Origin: Thiogranum sp. | GTDB lineage: Bacteria > Pseudomonadota > Gammaproteobacteria > DSM-19610 | Direction of reading: 5' to 3' | Assembly (NCBI GenBank): GCA_022340245.1 | Contig: JAJDOI010000126.1 | Span: forward strand, 1 to 33,143 | DNA length: 33,143 nucleotides | Shown: positions 25,669 to 33,143 of the stretch, one piece after another | How the letters are laid out: each line of letters begins with the position of its first letter | How positions within the stretch are numbered: the stretch's first letter is position 1 | Program-made: the position numbers and the translations under genes | The notes under the pieces: model-generated | What the model saw: the letters and a program-made list of their open reading frames with translations, nothing else | Databases searched by the model: none | Told to the model about the DNA's origin: nothing

Positions 25669-26823
25669 ATGTTTGAATTAATGGATTCGTACAGCCAGAA
25701 CGCGGTTATCAAGGTGCTGGGTGTCGGCGGCGGTGGCGGCAACGCCGTACAGCACATGGTCGAGGCGGACATCGAGGGTGTGGAATTTATCTGCGCCAAC
25801 ACCGATGCCCAGGCGCTGACCAGCATGGGCGCGCGCACCACCCTGCAGTTGGGCAGCAGTATCACCAAGGGCCTGGGTGCCGGCGCCAACCCGGACATCG
25901 GCCGTCAGGCGGCGATGGAGGATCGTGACCGCATCCATGACGTGATTGCCGGTTCCGACATGTTGTTTATAACCGCCGGCATGGGTGGCGGCACCGGTAC
26001 CGGTGCGGCGCCCGTCGTGGCCCAGATTGCCAAGGAACTCGGTATCCTGACCGTTGCCGTGGTCACCAAGCCGTTCCCCTTCGAAGGTGGCAAGCGCGGT
26101 GCCGTGGCCGACCGGGGTCTCAAGGAGCTGAGTCAGTACGTGGATTCCCTGATCACCATCCCGAACGAGAAACTGCTGTCGGTACTGGGCAAGGACGTCA
26201 GCCTGCTGAGTGCTTTCAAGGCGGCCAACAATGTGTTGCAGGGGGCAGTGCAGGGTATTGCCGAACTGATTACCCGGCCAGGCCTGATCAACGTCGACTT
26301 TGCCGACGTGCGTACGGTCATGGCGGAAATGGGTATGGCCATGATGGGTTCGGGTGTTTCGTCCGGGCAGGACCGCGCCCGCGAAGCCGCCGAGGCTGCC
26401 GTACACAGTCCGCTGCTGGAAGACATCGACCTGATGGGGGCGCACGGCATACTGGTCAATGTGACCGCCGGCCTGGACCTGTCGATTGGCGAATTCGAAG
26501 AAGTCGGTAACACAGTCAAGGAATTCGCGTCCCGCGATGCGACCGTGGTGGTCGGCACGGTTATCGACCCGGATATGCATGATGAATTGCGCGTCACCGT
26601 GGTCGCTACCGGGCTGGGCATGGGTGTGGAGCAGGTCGAGGAGAAGCCCGAGCCCGTGCAACTGGTGCAGCGCAAGAAGACCGGCGAAGTGGACTATGCC
26701 CAGCTGGATCGCCCGGCGGTTATCCGCAACCGGGCTGCCGGTGATCCGCTGCCCCCGCCACGGGTTTCCGACGATATGGACTACCTGGATATTCCGGCTT
26801 TTCTGCGGCGTCAGGCGGACTGA
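25669..26823 (+). CDS. ftsZ: Cell division protein FtsZ
   Basis: FtsZ is the tubulin-like GTPase that forms the Z ring. The 384-residue product (E. coli 383) has [15 protein letters not shown] at the start, NTDAQAL, the GTP signature GGGTGTG (106-112), the T7 loop [11 protein letters not shown] with the catalytic aspartate, and a short linker ending in the conserved C-terminal peptide [14 protein letters not shown], which binds FtsA and ZipA. The Shine-Dalgarno AGGAGAGG (about 25655-25662), 6 nt before the ATG, is the strongest in the cluster, fitting the high amount of FtsZ a cell needs. Confidence 0.99.
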   Translation: MFELMDSYSQNAVIKVLGVGGGGGNAVQHMVEADIEGVEFICANTDAQALTSMGARTTLQLGSSITKGLGAGANPDIGRQAAMEDRDRIHDVIAGSDMLFITAGMGGGTGTGAAPVVAQIAKELGILTVAVVTKPFPFEGGKRGAVADRGLKELSQYVDSLITIPNEKLLSVLGKDVSLLSAFKAANNVLQGAVQGIAELITRPGLINVDFADVRTVMAEMGMAMMGSGVSSGQDRAREAAEAAVHSPLLEDIDLMGAHGILVNVTAGLDLSIGEFEEVGNTVKEFASRDATVVVGTVIDPDMHDELRVTVVATGLGMGVEQVEEKPEPVQLVQRKKTGEVDYAQLDRPAVIRNRAAGDPLPPPRVSDDMDYLDIPAFLRRQAD

Positions 26824-26825
26824 CG

Positions 26826-26842
26826 CCGCCCGCCGCGGGCGG
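26826..26842 (+). terminator. GC hairpin after ftsZ
   Basis: A 7-bp stem (ccgcccg / cgggcgg) with a 3-nt loop starts 3 bp after the ftsZ stop. No T-run follows directly (a T5 tract appears about 14 nt later), so it is at best a weak or factor-assisted terminator or an mRNA 3'-end stabiliser. Confidence 0.4.
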
Positions 26843-26881
26843 AGAGGCTTGCCGGGTTTTTCCAGTCACGGCTGCGTTGGC

Positions 26882-26901
26882 GCCAGCCCTCACGGGCTGG
26901 C
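26882..26901 (+). terminator. Second hairpin between ftsZ and lpxC
   Basis: An 8-bp perfect stem (gccagccc / gggctggc) closes on the tetraloop tcac and is followed by ataatccc instead of a T-run. Together with the preceding hairpin it could reduce read-through from ftsZ into lpxC. Confidence 0.4.
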
Positions 26902-26962
26902 ATAATCCCTAGCCGGCATACAAATGAAGTACGGACTGGCATGGCGTGACGGGCGTGGACAG

Positions 26963-26990
26963 TTGTGGAGGAGGGGCGCCTGTTGATAAT
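26963..26990 (+). promoter_or_regulatory. Candidate lpxC promoter
   Basis: TTGTGG (26963-26968) and GATAAT (26985-26990) are spaced by 16 bp, giving a leader of about 55 nt before lpxC. The -10 overlaps a TTGATA-N10-TATCAA inverted repeat (26983-27004) that could serve as an operator. The -35 is only a partial match. Confidence 0.45.
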
Positions 26991-27050
26991 GCCCGAACTA
27001 TCAATTAACCAGAAAATGCCGGGCGGGCGCGTAGGGGCGCCGATAACATA

Positions 27051-27965
27051 ATGATTTATCAAAAAACTTTACGCAACGTCATCCGTGCGAAAGGGGTGGG
27101 GTTGCACACGGGCGAGCAGGTTTGTCTGACCATGAGACCGGCTCCACCGGACACCGGGATTATTTTCCGGCGGGTCGATCTGATACCGGCGGTCGAAATA
27201 CCCGCCAGACTCGAAAACGTCGCAGATACCCGGCTGTCGACCGCGCTGGGGCATGAAACGGTACGCATTTCCACCGTGGAACACCTGTTATCGGCCTTTT
27301 CCGGCCTGGGTATCGATAACGCCATCGTCGAGCTGAGTGCGGCGGAGGTCCCCATCATGGATGGCAGCGCCGGGCCGTTCGTGTTCCTGATCCAGTCAGC
27401 CGGCATCGAGGAGCAACCCGTGGCCAAGAGCTTTCTGCGCATCCGCCGACGCGTCGAAGTCAGTGACGGCGACAAATGGGCGCGTTTCCTGCCGCACAAG
27501 GGTTTTAAGGTCGGATTTACAATCGATTTCAGCCATCCGCTGTTCAGGGGTCGCCACACCCGCACCGAGATCGATTTCACGCGTACCTCGTTCGTGCGCG
27601 AGGTCAGCCGCGCACGCACCTTCGGCTTCATGCGCGATATTGAAAAGCTGCGTGAAGAGCGGTTGGCGCTGGGTGGCAACCTGGACAATGCCGTCGTACT
27701 CGACGATTACCGCGTGGTCAATGAAGACGGATTGCGCTACGACGATGAGTTCGTAAAGCACAAGGTACTGGACGCCGTGGGCGACCTTTACCTGCTGGGC
27801 TACAGCCTGATCGGTGCCTTTTCAGGTCACAAGTCCGGTCATGCCCTGAATAATCGCCTGCTGCGGGAACTGGTCCGGCAGGAGGATGCCTGGGAAATCG
27901 TCACCTTCGATGATCCCGCCACCACGCCTTCCTGGCTTGCCCGGCCGCTGACGATATCCGCCTGA
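27051..27965 (+). CDS. lpxC: UDP-3-O-acyl-N-acetylglucosamine deacetylase
   Basis: LpxC is the zinc-dependent deacetylase that commits UDP-GlcNAc derivatives to lipid A synthesis. The 304-residue product (E. coli 305) starts [20 protein letters not shown]. The catalytic glutamate 77 and zinc ligand His78 lie in [10 protein letters not shown]. The other zinc ligands are in [18 protein letters not shown], and the late active-site histidine is in [19 protein letters not shown] and [13 protein letters not shown] are also typical. The ATG at 27051 matches the family start, although no good Shine-Dalgarno precedes it, which suggests tight translational control. It converges with dciA with only 17 bp between the stops. 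Confidence 0.98.
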   Translation: MIYQKTLRNVIRAKGVGLHTGEQVCLTMRPAPPDTGIIFRRVDLIPAVEIPARLENVADTRLSTALGHETVRISTVEHLLSAFSGLGIDNAIVELSAAEVPIMDGSAGPFVFLIQSAGIEEQPVAKSFLRIRRRVEVSDGDKWARFLPHKGFKVGFTIDFSHPLFRGRHTRTEIDFTRTSFVREVSRARTFGFMRDIEKLREERLALGGNLDNAVVLDDYRVVNEDGLRYDDEFVKHKVLDAVGDLYLLGYSLIGAFSGHKSGHALNNRLLRELVRQEDAWEIVTFDDPATTPSWLARPLTISA

Positions 27966-27982
27966 CCAGGCTTCAGAAAAAT

Positions 27983-28423
27983 TCAAATCGAGCGGGTTTT
28001 TGCCGCTAACCGCAACAGAGCTTCCTGCAGCGGCTGGTGGCTGATGGTTTGCGCGGTCTGCGACAGCAAGGTGGCGCTGCTCATCGAAAGCTGCATCGGA
28101 TCCGATTTAACAACCTGATTTTCAACGGTTTCTGGTTGAATTCTCAGGTCCACCGAACGGATGTCGAGGGCAAACTGGCATTTGAGTTGCTTAAGAAGAT
28201 CTGGAACGGCGAATCTCAGGCGCCCGGCCCAGGCCGGTGACGAGGTGCCGAGAACCAGGGTTTCGTTTCTCAGGTTCAACACCTTACAATGCGTAACCAG
28301 TTCGGCTGGCATTAACTGCAGCACAGCCTGTTCCAGACGCGACAATTTGCGCGCCCTTTCCAGTATCGGCAGGTCGGCCTGCTGGAGCAGCTGGGAGCAG
28401 GAAAAGGCGGTTTTGTGACGCAT
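27983..28423 (-). CDS. dciA: DciA family protein (DUF721), replicative helicase loader
   Basis: DciA-type (DUF721) proteins help load the replicative helicase DnaB in bacteria that lack DnaC or DnaI. The 146-residue product begins MRHKTAFSCSQLLQQADLP, has a helical N-terminal part (RLEQAVLQLMPAELVTHC) and then the DUF721 core: LRNETLVLGTSSPAWAGRLRF followed by a helix (PDLLKQL) and strand. The C-terminal third is low in recognisable motifs. The ATG at 28423 is preferred over an in-frame TTG 18 bases upstream, though neither has a clear Shine-Dalgarno. The location between lpxC and an M23 peptidase before secA matches known gammaproteobacterial order. Identification is by that context and the core motif rather than a profile search. 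Confidence 0.8.
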   Translation of the reverse strand: MRHKTAFSCSQLLQQADLPILERARKLSRLEQAVLQLMPAELVTHCKVLNLRNETLVLGTSSPAWAGRLRFAVPDLLKQLKCQFALDIRSVDLRIQPETVENQVVKSDPMQLSMSSATLLSQTAQTISHQPLQEALLRLAAKTRSI

Positions 28424-28456
28424 GGTTAACCAACAGAGCAAGGACCGTAACAGTCA

Positions 28457-29404
28457 ATGAACTTTTTACTCTACACGACGACATACGGCAAGTCGGGCAG
28501 CATTCAGCTGAATCGCCCGGGTTTCTGGGTGCCCGCCCTGCTGGGTGCATGTGCCTTGCTGTTGGGCGCGGCCGGGGCGGGTTACCTGCTCGCCGAGCCG
28601 GCCTCCGGGTTGTCCGCATCGACAACCGGCAGTGACGGCGTGCAGTGGCAGGCGGCCCTGAATGAACAGAAGCAGGAACTGGTGCAGGCGCGCGACGCCG
28701 CCCAGGACCAGCTGAATGCCCTCGCGGTGCGCCTGGGACAGATGCAGGCACAGATGCTGCGCGTCGAAGCGCTGGGGCAGCGGCTTGCCGAGGAGGCCAA
28801 GCTGGACAAGTCGGAATTCGACTTCGACCAGCTGCCGGCGCGCGGCGGCCCGGCCGAACCGGTTGCCGAAGAACAGATGGGCGGTGTGGACTTCATGCGT
28901 GCCCTGGACGATCTGGCGCTGCAACTCGACGACCGGGCCCGCCAGCTGGAGGTGCTTGAGCAGGTCGTCAGCCGGCGCCAGCTCAAGCATGCCATGTCGC
29001 CCGCCGGACGCCCCATACGCAAGGGTTGGCTGTCGTCTTATTTTGGCAAGCGTACCGATCCGTTCAATGGACGCCAGGAGATGCACAAGGGCATCGATTT
29101 TGCGGGTCAGATGGGTTCGGATGTGCTCGCCACCGCTGCCGGTGTCGTGACCTGGGCGGGCAAGCGCTACGGCTACGGCCGGCTGGTCGAGATCAACCAC
29201 GGCGACGGCATCTCTACCCGCTACGGGCATTGTGAAAAGATCCTCGTCAAGGTCGGACAGAAGGTCAAGCAGGGCGAAAGGATCGGACTCATGGGTTCGA
29301 GCGGTCGTTCCACGGGCCCGCACGTGCACTACGAAGTGCTCAAGGACGGCCGCCAGATCAACCCGGCCAAGTATGTCCGCGTCGGCCGCCAGTCCGCGGG
29401 CTGA
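28457..29404 (+). CDS. Membrane-anchored M23 family metallopeptidase
   Basis: M23 (LytM-domain) enzymes cut peptide crosslinks in peptidoglycan or, when degenerate, activate amidases. The 315-residue product has a short cytoplasmic start, a membrane helix (about 24-46), a coiled-coil region (about 65-115 and 150-178), and a C-terminal LytM domain. Zinc ligands appear complete: His210 and Asp214 in MHKGIDF, and His291 in HVHYEV, with His258 and His289 as the other catalytic histidines. A complete metal site predicts an active enzyme rather than an EnvC/NlpD-type activator. The start has AAGGAC about 9 nt upstream and is only 33 bp from the divergent dciA start, so the two share a promoter region. 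The conserved neighbourhood with secA does not imply a joint function. Confidence 0.9.
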   Translation: MNFLLYTTTYGKSGSIQLNRPGFWVPALLGACALLLGAAGAGYLLAEPASGLSASTTGSDGVQWQAALNEQKQELVQARDAAQDQLNALAVRLGQMQAQMLRVEALGQRLAEEAKLDKSEFDFDQLPARGGPAEPVAEEQMGGVDFMRALDDLALQLDDRARQLEVLEQVVSRRQLKHAMSPAGRPIRKGWLSSYFGKRTDPFNGRQEMHKGIDFAGQMGSDVLATAAGVVTWAGKRYGYGRLVEINHGDGISTRYGHCEKILVKVGQKVKQGERIGLMGSSGRSTGPHVHYEVLKDGRQINPAKYVRVGRQSAG

Positions 29405-29478
29405 AATCACGATTTCTTAACACCCCCTTGAATTTCCGGGGGGAAATCCCGGCGCGCTGTCACGCGCGTCGCAAAAAT

Positions 29479-29507
29479 CTGCTACAAAGGCGCATATACG
29501 GTATCAT
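29479..29507 (+). promoter_or_regulatory. Weak candidate promoter for secA
   Basis: CTGCTA (29479-29484) and TATCAT (29502-29507) are spaced by 17 bp, about 50 bp before the secA start. The -35 match is poor. The 153-bp gap between the M23 gene and secA contains no secM-like ORF; the only open frame there is eight codons long. Confidence 0.3.
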
Positions 29508-29557
29508 GCCGTCTTTCCGTACAGACCACTGAATCAACTGACTCTCACGATATCGCC

Positions 29558-32269
29558 ATGGTTTCTTCCCTGCTCCGCAAGGTATTCGGCAGCCGCAACG
29601 AACGCATACTCAAGCGCCTGTCAAAATCCGTTAACAAGATCAATGCGCTGGAACCCGAGCTGCAGAAGCTCAGCGACGACCAGCTGAAAGCGAAGACTGA
29701 CGAGTTCCGCCAGCGCTATCAGGACGGCGAAACGCTCGACCAGTTGCTGCCGGAGGCCTTCGCCGTGGCGCGCGAGGCCTCGCAGCGTGTGCTCGGCATG
29801 CGACATTTCGACGTGCAGCTGATCGGCGGCATGGTACTGCACGAAGGCAAGATCGCCGAAATGCGTACCGGCGAAGGCAAGACCCTGGTGGCCACCCTGT
29901 TTGCCTATCTCAATGCCCTGTCCGGCAAGGGTGTGCACGTGGTGACGGTCAACGACTACCTGGCGCGCCGCGATGCCGGCTGGATGGGCAAGCTGTATGG
30001 CTTCCTCGGTATGACCACCGGGGTGGCGATCGCCGGTATGAGTCACGATGAGAAAAAGGCAGCCTACGACTCGGATATTACCTACGGCACCAATAACGAA
30101 TTCGGTTTCGACTACCTGCGCGACAACATGGCGTTTCGCATGGAAGACAAGGTGCAGCGCGAACTCAACGCGGCCGTGGTCGACGAAGTCGATTCCATCC
30201 TGATTGACGAGGCGCGCACGCCGCTGATTATTTCGGGTCCGACCGACGACAATTCCGATCTCTACCTGGTAATGAAAGACCTGGTGCCGAAGCTGGTAAA
30301 ACAGGAAGAGGAGGACGGGCCGGGCGACTACAGTGTCGATGAAAAACAGAAGCAGATTCATTTGACCGAGGACGGTCACCAGCATGTCGAGGAACTGCTG
30401 GAAAAGGCCGGCTTGCTGAAGGAAGGCCAGAGCCTGTACGACGCCGCCAACCTGATGCTGATGCATCACCTCAACGCCGCGCTACGCGCACTGGCCCTGT
30501 ACCACAAGGATGTCGAGTACATCGTCAAAGACGACCAGATAGTGATCGTCGACGAGTTCACCGGCCGCACCATGCCCGGGCGGCGCTGGTCGGAGGGTCT
30601 GCACCAGGCGATGGAAGCCAAGGAGGGAGTGAAGATCCAGAACGAAAACCAGACACTGGCTTCGATCACTTTCCAGAACTATTTCCGCCTCTACGGCAAG
30701 CTTGCCGGCATGACGGGTACCGCCGATACCGAAGCCGCCGAGTTCGAACAGATTTACGCCCTGGAAGTGGTGGTCATCCCCACCAACCAACCGATGATCC
30801 GCGACGACCGCGGTGACCTGGTGTTTCTGACCGTCAAGGAGAAATTCGAAGCGGTGGCTGAGGACATTCGTGACTGCCGGCAGCGCGGACAGCCGGTGCT
30901 GGTCGGTACCACCTCCATCGAAACTTCGGAGTACCTGTCCAAACTGCTCAACAGCCAGAAGGTCGAGCACGAAGTCCTGAATGCCAAGCAGCACGAACGC
31001 GAGGCGCAGATCGTGGCGCAGGCGGGCCAGCCGGGTGCCGTCACGATTGCCACCAACATGGCGGGACGCGGCACCGATATCGTGTTGGGCGGCAGTCTGG
31101 ATGCCGAACTCGCGGGCCTGGAAAGTCCGGACGAGCACACCGTCGCGCGCATCAGGAAAGACTGGCAGCAGCGTCATCAGCAGGTACTGGATGCCGGCGG
31201 CCTGCATATTGTCGGCACCGAGCGCCACGAGTCGCGGCGTGTGGACAACCAGCTGCGTGGTCGTTCCGGCCGCCAGGGCGATCCCGGTTCCAGCCGCTTC
31301 TACCTGTCGCTGGAAGACAACCTGATGCGTATTTTCGCCTCGGAGCGTGTTTCCGGGTTGATGCAGAAGCTGGGTATGCAGGAAGGTGAAGCCATCGAGC
31401 ACCCGTGGGTGAGCAAAGCTATCGCCAATGCGCAGCGCAAGGTGGAAGCGCACAACTTCAATATCCGCAAGAACCTGCTGGAATTCGACGACGTCGCCAA
31501 TGATCAGCGCAAGGTGATCTATGAGCAGCGCAACGAGCTTATGGCAAGCGACGAAGTGTCGGAAACCATCAAGGCGATTCGTGAAGATGTGGTCAACGAC
31601 GTCGTTGACAATTACATACCGCCGGGCAGTCTTGATGAACAGTGGGACATTTCCGGTCTGGAATCGGCCATCGAGACCGAGTTCGCCCAGAAGTTCGACA
31701 TTCAGGGGTGGCTGGACGCCGACCACGAACTGCACGAGGAAACCCTGCGCGCCAAGATCCTTGACGAGCTGGTCAAGGCCTACGAGGCCAAGGAGCAGCT
31801 GACCGGCGCTGAAACCATGCGCCACTTCGAGAAGTCAGTGATGCTGCAGGTGCTCGATCAGACCTGGAAAGAGCACCTGGCCGCCATGGACTATCTGCGC
31901 CAGGGGATTCACTTGCGCGGCTATGCGCAGAAGAACCCCAAGCAGGAATACAAACGCGAAGCGTTCGAAATGTTTACCGCTCTGCTGGACCGTATCAAGC
32001 TGGATGTGGTCGGCATCCTGGCCAAGGTGCAGGTGCGTACCGAGTCCGATGTGCAGGCCGTCGACGAACAGCGCCGCGCGCGTGCCGAGATGGAATATCG
32101 TCACGACGAAGCCAATGTCATGCAGGAAGCCGGGGCTGTGGATGCCGACGCTGTAACGGATGAGCACGTGCAGCCGTTCGTGCGCGACGGGCGTAAGGTC
32201 GGTCGCAATGAACGCTGCCCCTGCGGTTCGGGCAAGAAGTTCAAGCACTGCCACGGTAGACTCAGTTAA
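29558..32269 (+). CDS. secA: Preprotein translocase ATPase subunit SecA
   Basis: SecA is the motor that drives unfolded preproteins through SecYEG. The 903-residue product (E. coli 901) has the helicase nucleotide-binding domain with [13 protein letters not shown] (102-114, Walker A), [13 protein letters not shown], the DEAD-like [20 protein letters not shown], and [15 protein letters not shown]; then [16 protein letters not shown], the [20 protein letters not shown] arginine-finger stretch and the helical scaffold. It ends in a zinc-binding tail [14 protein letters not shown] (Cys887-His899 region) that binds SecB and phospholipid. The ATG at 29558 starts [16 protein letters not shown], close to the family start. 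No secM precedes it. Confidence 0.99.
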   Translation: MVSSLLRKVFGSRNERILKRLSKSVNKINALEPELQKLSDDQLKAKTDEFRQRYQDGETLDQLLPEAFAVAREASQRVLGMRHFDVQLIGGMVLHEGKIAEMRTGEGKTLVATLFAYLNALSGKGVHVVTVNDYLARRDAGWMGKLYGFLGMTTGVAIAGMSHDEKKAAYDSDITYGTNNEFGFDYLRDNMAFRMEDKVQRELNAAVVDEVDSILIDEARTPLIISGPTDDNSDLYLVMKDLVPKLVKQEEEDGPGDYSVDEKQKQIHLTEDGHQHVEELLEKAGLLKEGQSLYDAANLMLMHHLNAALRALALYHKDVEYIVKDDQIVIVDEFTGRTMPGRRWSEGLHQAMEAKEGVKIQNENQTLASITFQNYFRLYGKLAGMTGTADTEAAEFEQIYALEVVVIPTNQPMIRDDRGDLVFLTVKEKFEAVAEDIRDCRQRGQPVLVGTTSIETSEYLSKLLNSQKVEHEVLNAKQHEREAQIVAQAGQPGAVTIATNMAGRGTDIVLGGSLDAELAGLESPDEHTVARIRKDWQQRHQQVLDAGGLHIVGTERHESRRVDNQLRGRSGRQGDPGSSRFYLSLEDNLMRIFASERVSGLMQKLGMQEGEAIEHPWVSKAIANAQRKVEAHNFNIRKNLLEFDDVANDQRKVIYEQRNELMASDEVSETIKAIREDVVNDVVDNYIPPGSLDEQWDISGLESAIETEFAQKFDIQGWLDADHELHEETLRAKILDELVKAYEAKEQLTGAETMRHFEKSVMLQVLDQTWKEHLAAMDYLRQGIHLRGYAQKNPKQEYKREAFEMFTALLDRIKLDVVGILAKVQVRTESDVQAVDEQRRARAEMEYRHDEANVMQEAGAVDADAVTDEHVQPFVRDGRKVGRNERCPCGSGKKFKHCHGRLS

Positions 32270-32351
32270 ATAACCGGTGTTCTCTGCGCTATCTGCGGGC
32301 AAAGACCGGTTTATTGCACCCGGAATCATGAATAATCGGACAGCAAGAACG

Positions 32352-32431
32352 GTAGGTTGGGCCGAGCACAGCGAAACCCAACAGTCTGCTGCGGCTTCTT
32401 GTTGGGCTTCGCTGTGCTCGGCCCAACCTAC
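32352..32431. repeat. REPIN-like inverted repeat element
   Basis: Two 32-nt arms (32352-32383 and 32400-32431) are complementary with a single mismatch (A32376 against C32407), around a 16-nt loop. Each arm begins, on its own strand, with GTAG followed by a shorter inner repeat (gttggg ... cccaac). GTAG at the foot of a hairpin is the hallmark of REP sequences mobilised by REP-associated tyrosine transposases, and a mirrored pair is a REPIN. No such transposase is in the window. At this site it may also act as a two-way transcription terminator for secA and anything entering from the right. Confidence 0.75.
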
Positions 32432-32466
32432 GTGGTTCGCGGACGGAGAGAGAGTGAGTCGCACGT

Positions 32467-33143
32467 ATGCCCATTGGTTATTCCCGCCTGCCTGATCTGT
32501 TGCCGGTCGCCGGCATGCGCCTCGCGGCAGTTGCCGCGGGTATCCGCTACCAGGATCGGGATGACCTTGTGGTCGTGGAGATTGCCGCCGGCGCCGACAC
32601 CGCTGCAGTGTTTACCCGCAACGCTTTCTGTGCGGCACCGGTGAGCGTTGCCAGGGAGCACCTCACGGATGCAATGCCGCGTTATCTGGTGATCAACAGC
32701 GGTAACGCCAACGCGGGCACCGGCCCGGGCGGGCTAGAGGACGCCAGACAGAGCTGTCTTGCACTGGCCCGGCTGGGCGGCTGCGAGGCACACGAGGTGT
32801 TGCCGTTTTCCACCGGCGTGATCGGCCAGCGGCTGGCGGTCGATCGACTGCAGGCGGCGCTGCCTGCCGCGCTCGCGGCGTTGTCCGCTGACGGCTGGAC
32901 TGCTGCGGCCAACGCCATCAAGACCACCGACACGGTCGCCAAGGGGGTGTCCACCACCCTGGAAATTGAAAATCGAAACATCACCATCACCGGGATTTGC
33001 AAAGGCGCCGGAATGATCCGTCCCGATATGGCAACCATGCTGGCGTATATCGGCACCGATGCCGGCGTTGATGCGACGGCCCTGCAGCAGTGTCTGCATG
33101 CCGCGGTGGAGCGTTCTTTCAACCGCATCACCGTCGACGGTGA
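32467..33143 (+). CDS. argJ: Bifunctional glutamate N-acetyltransferase / amino-acid acetyltransferase (3' truncated)
   Basis: ArgJ moves the acetyl group from N-acetylornithine to glutamate in the cyclic arginine pathway; some members can also use acetyl-CoA. The window ends after 225 codons, so the gene is cut at the right edge. The start MPIGYSRLPDLLPVAGMRL is followed by FTRNAFCAAPVSV, LVINSGNANAGTG, LPFSTGVIGQRL, TTDTVAKG and KGAGMIRPDMATMLAYI. ArgJ self-cleaves before the threonine in MATML to expose its nucleophile, and that site is intact. Family members usually have an acidic or hydrophobic residue at the NAIKTTD lysine position (often methionine), a minor oddity. The ATG at 32467 has a GGAGAGAG tract 12-18 nt upstream. 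Confidence 0.96.
   Translation, partial: MPIGYSRLPDLLPVAGMRLAAVAAGIRYQDRDDLVVVEIAAGADTAAVFTRNAFCAAPVSVAREHLTDAMPRYLVINSGNANAGTGPGGLEDARQSCLALARLGGCEAHEVLPFSTGVIGQRLAVDRLQAALPAALAALSADGWTAAANAIKTTDTVAKGVSTTLEIENRNITITGICKGAGMIRPDMATMLAYIGTDAGVDATALQQCLHAAVERSFNRITVDG

Noticed and set aside
29506-29532. Eight-codon upstream ORF before secA as a secM-like leader
   Set aside because: It lacks a signal peptide and arrest motif, and its ATG overlaps the candidate -10, so it is probably not transcribed as a leader.
32270-32466. Short ORFs running through the REPIN-like repeat on both strands
   Set aside because: They are created by the palindrome itself, have no ribosome-binding sites of note and no recognisable product.

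Overview
This 33,143-base window is chromosomal DNA from a high-GC gammaproteobacterium. The evidence is the rpoA-rplQ end of the ribosomal-protein operon, a full division and cell-wall (dcw) cluster, an lpxC gene (Gram-negative lipid A), a MurE with the DNPR motif of meso-diaminopimelate-adding enzymes, and the order ftsZ-lpxC-dciA-M23 peptidase-secA-argJ known from Pseudomonas-like and Chromatiales-like genomes. I cannot name the genus from sequence alone. Nearly all of the window is core genome, and I see no prophage, integrase, CRISPR array, rRNA or tRNA.

Layout. Positions 1-1332 hold the 3' part of rpoA, then rplQ and a strong terminator. Positions 1376-3678 are an accessory patch: an SAM-hydrolase-family gene, a small exported protein behind a sigma-54-type promoter, and an opposite-strand pair (a secreted protein of unknown function and a TlpA-like thioredoxin). 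uvrA (minus strand) is divergent from a YajR-like MFS transporter, followed by ssb and a terminator. A 378-bp gap, unusually AT-rich in its middle, holds the mra promoter and a four-repeat MraZ operator.

From 9091 to 26823 the dcw cluster runs without a break: mraZ, rsmH, ftsL, ftsI, murE, murF, mraY, murD, ftsW, murG, murC, murB, ddl, ftsQ, ftsA, ftsZ. Most junctions are ATGA, GTGA or TGATG overlaps, so translation is coupled throughout. The cluster makes UDP-MurNAc-pentapeptide (MurB, C, D, E, F and Ddl), moves it to lipid I and II (MraY, MurG), polymerises and crosslinks it at the septum (FtsW, FtsI) and builds the divisome (FtsL, Q, A, Z). Two extra small ORFs break the standard order: a 24-codon single-membrane-segment ORF between mraY and murD, and a 57-codon basic ORF that exactly bridges murC and murB with start/stop overlaps at both ends.

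Downstream, lpxC has its own promoter region. It converges with dciA (DUF721 replicative-helicase loader), which diverges from a membrane-anchored M23 peptidase; secA follows. A near-perfect 80-nt inverted repeat of REP/REPIN type lies between secA and the truncated argJ at the right edge. The observations most worth a second look are the two small ORFs inside dcw, the sigma-54-linked small exported protein and the REPIN-like element.
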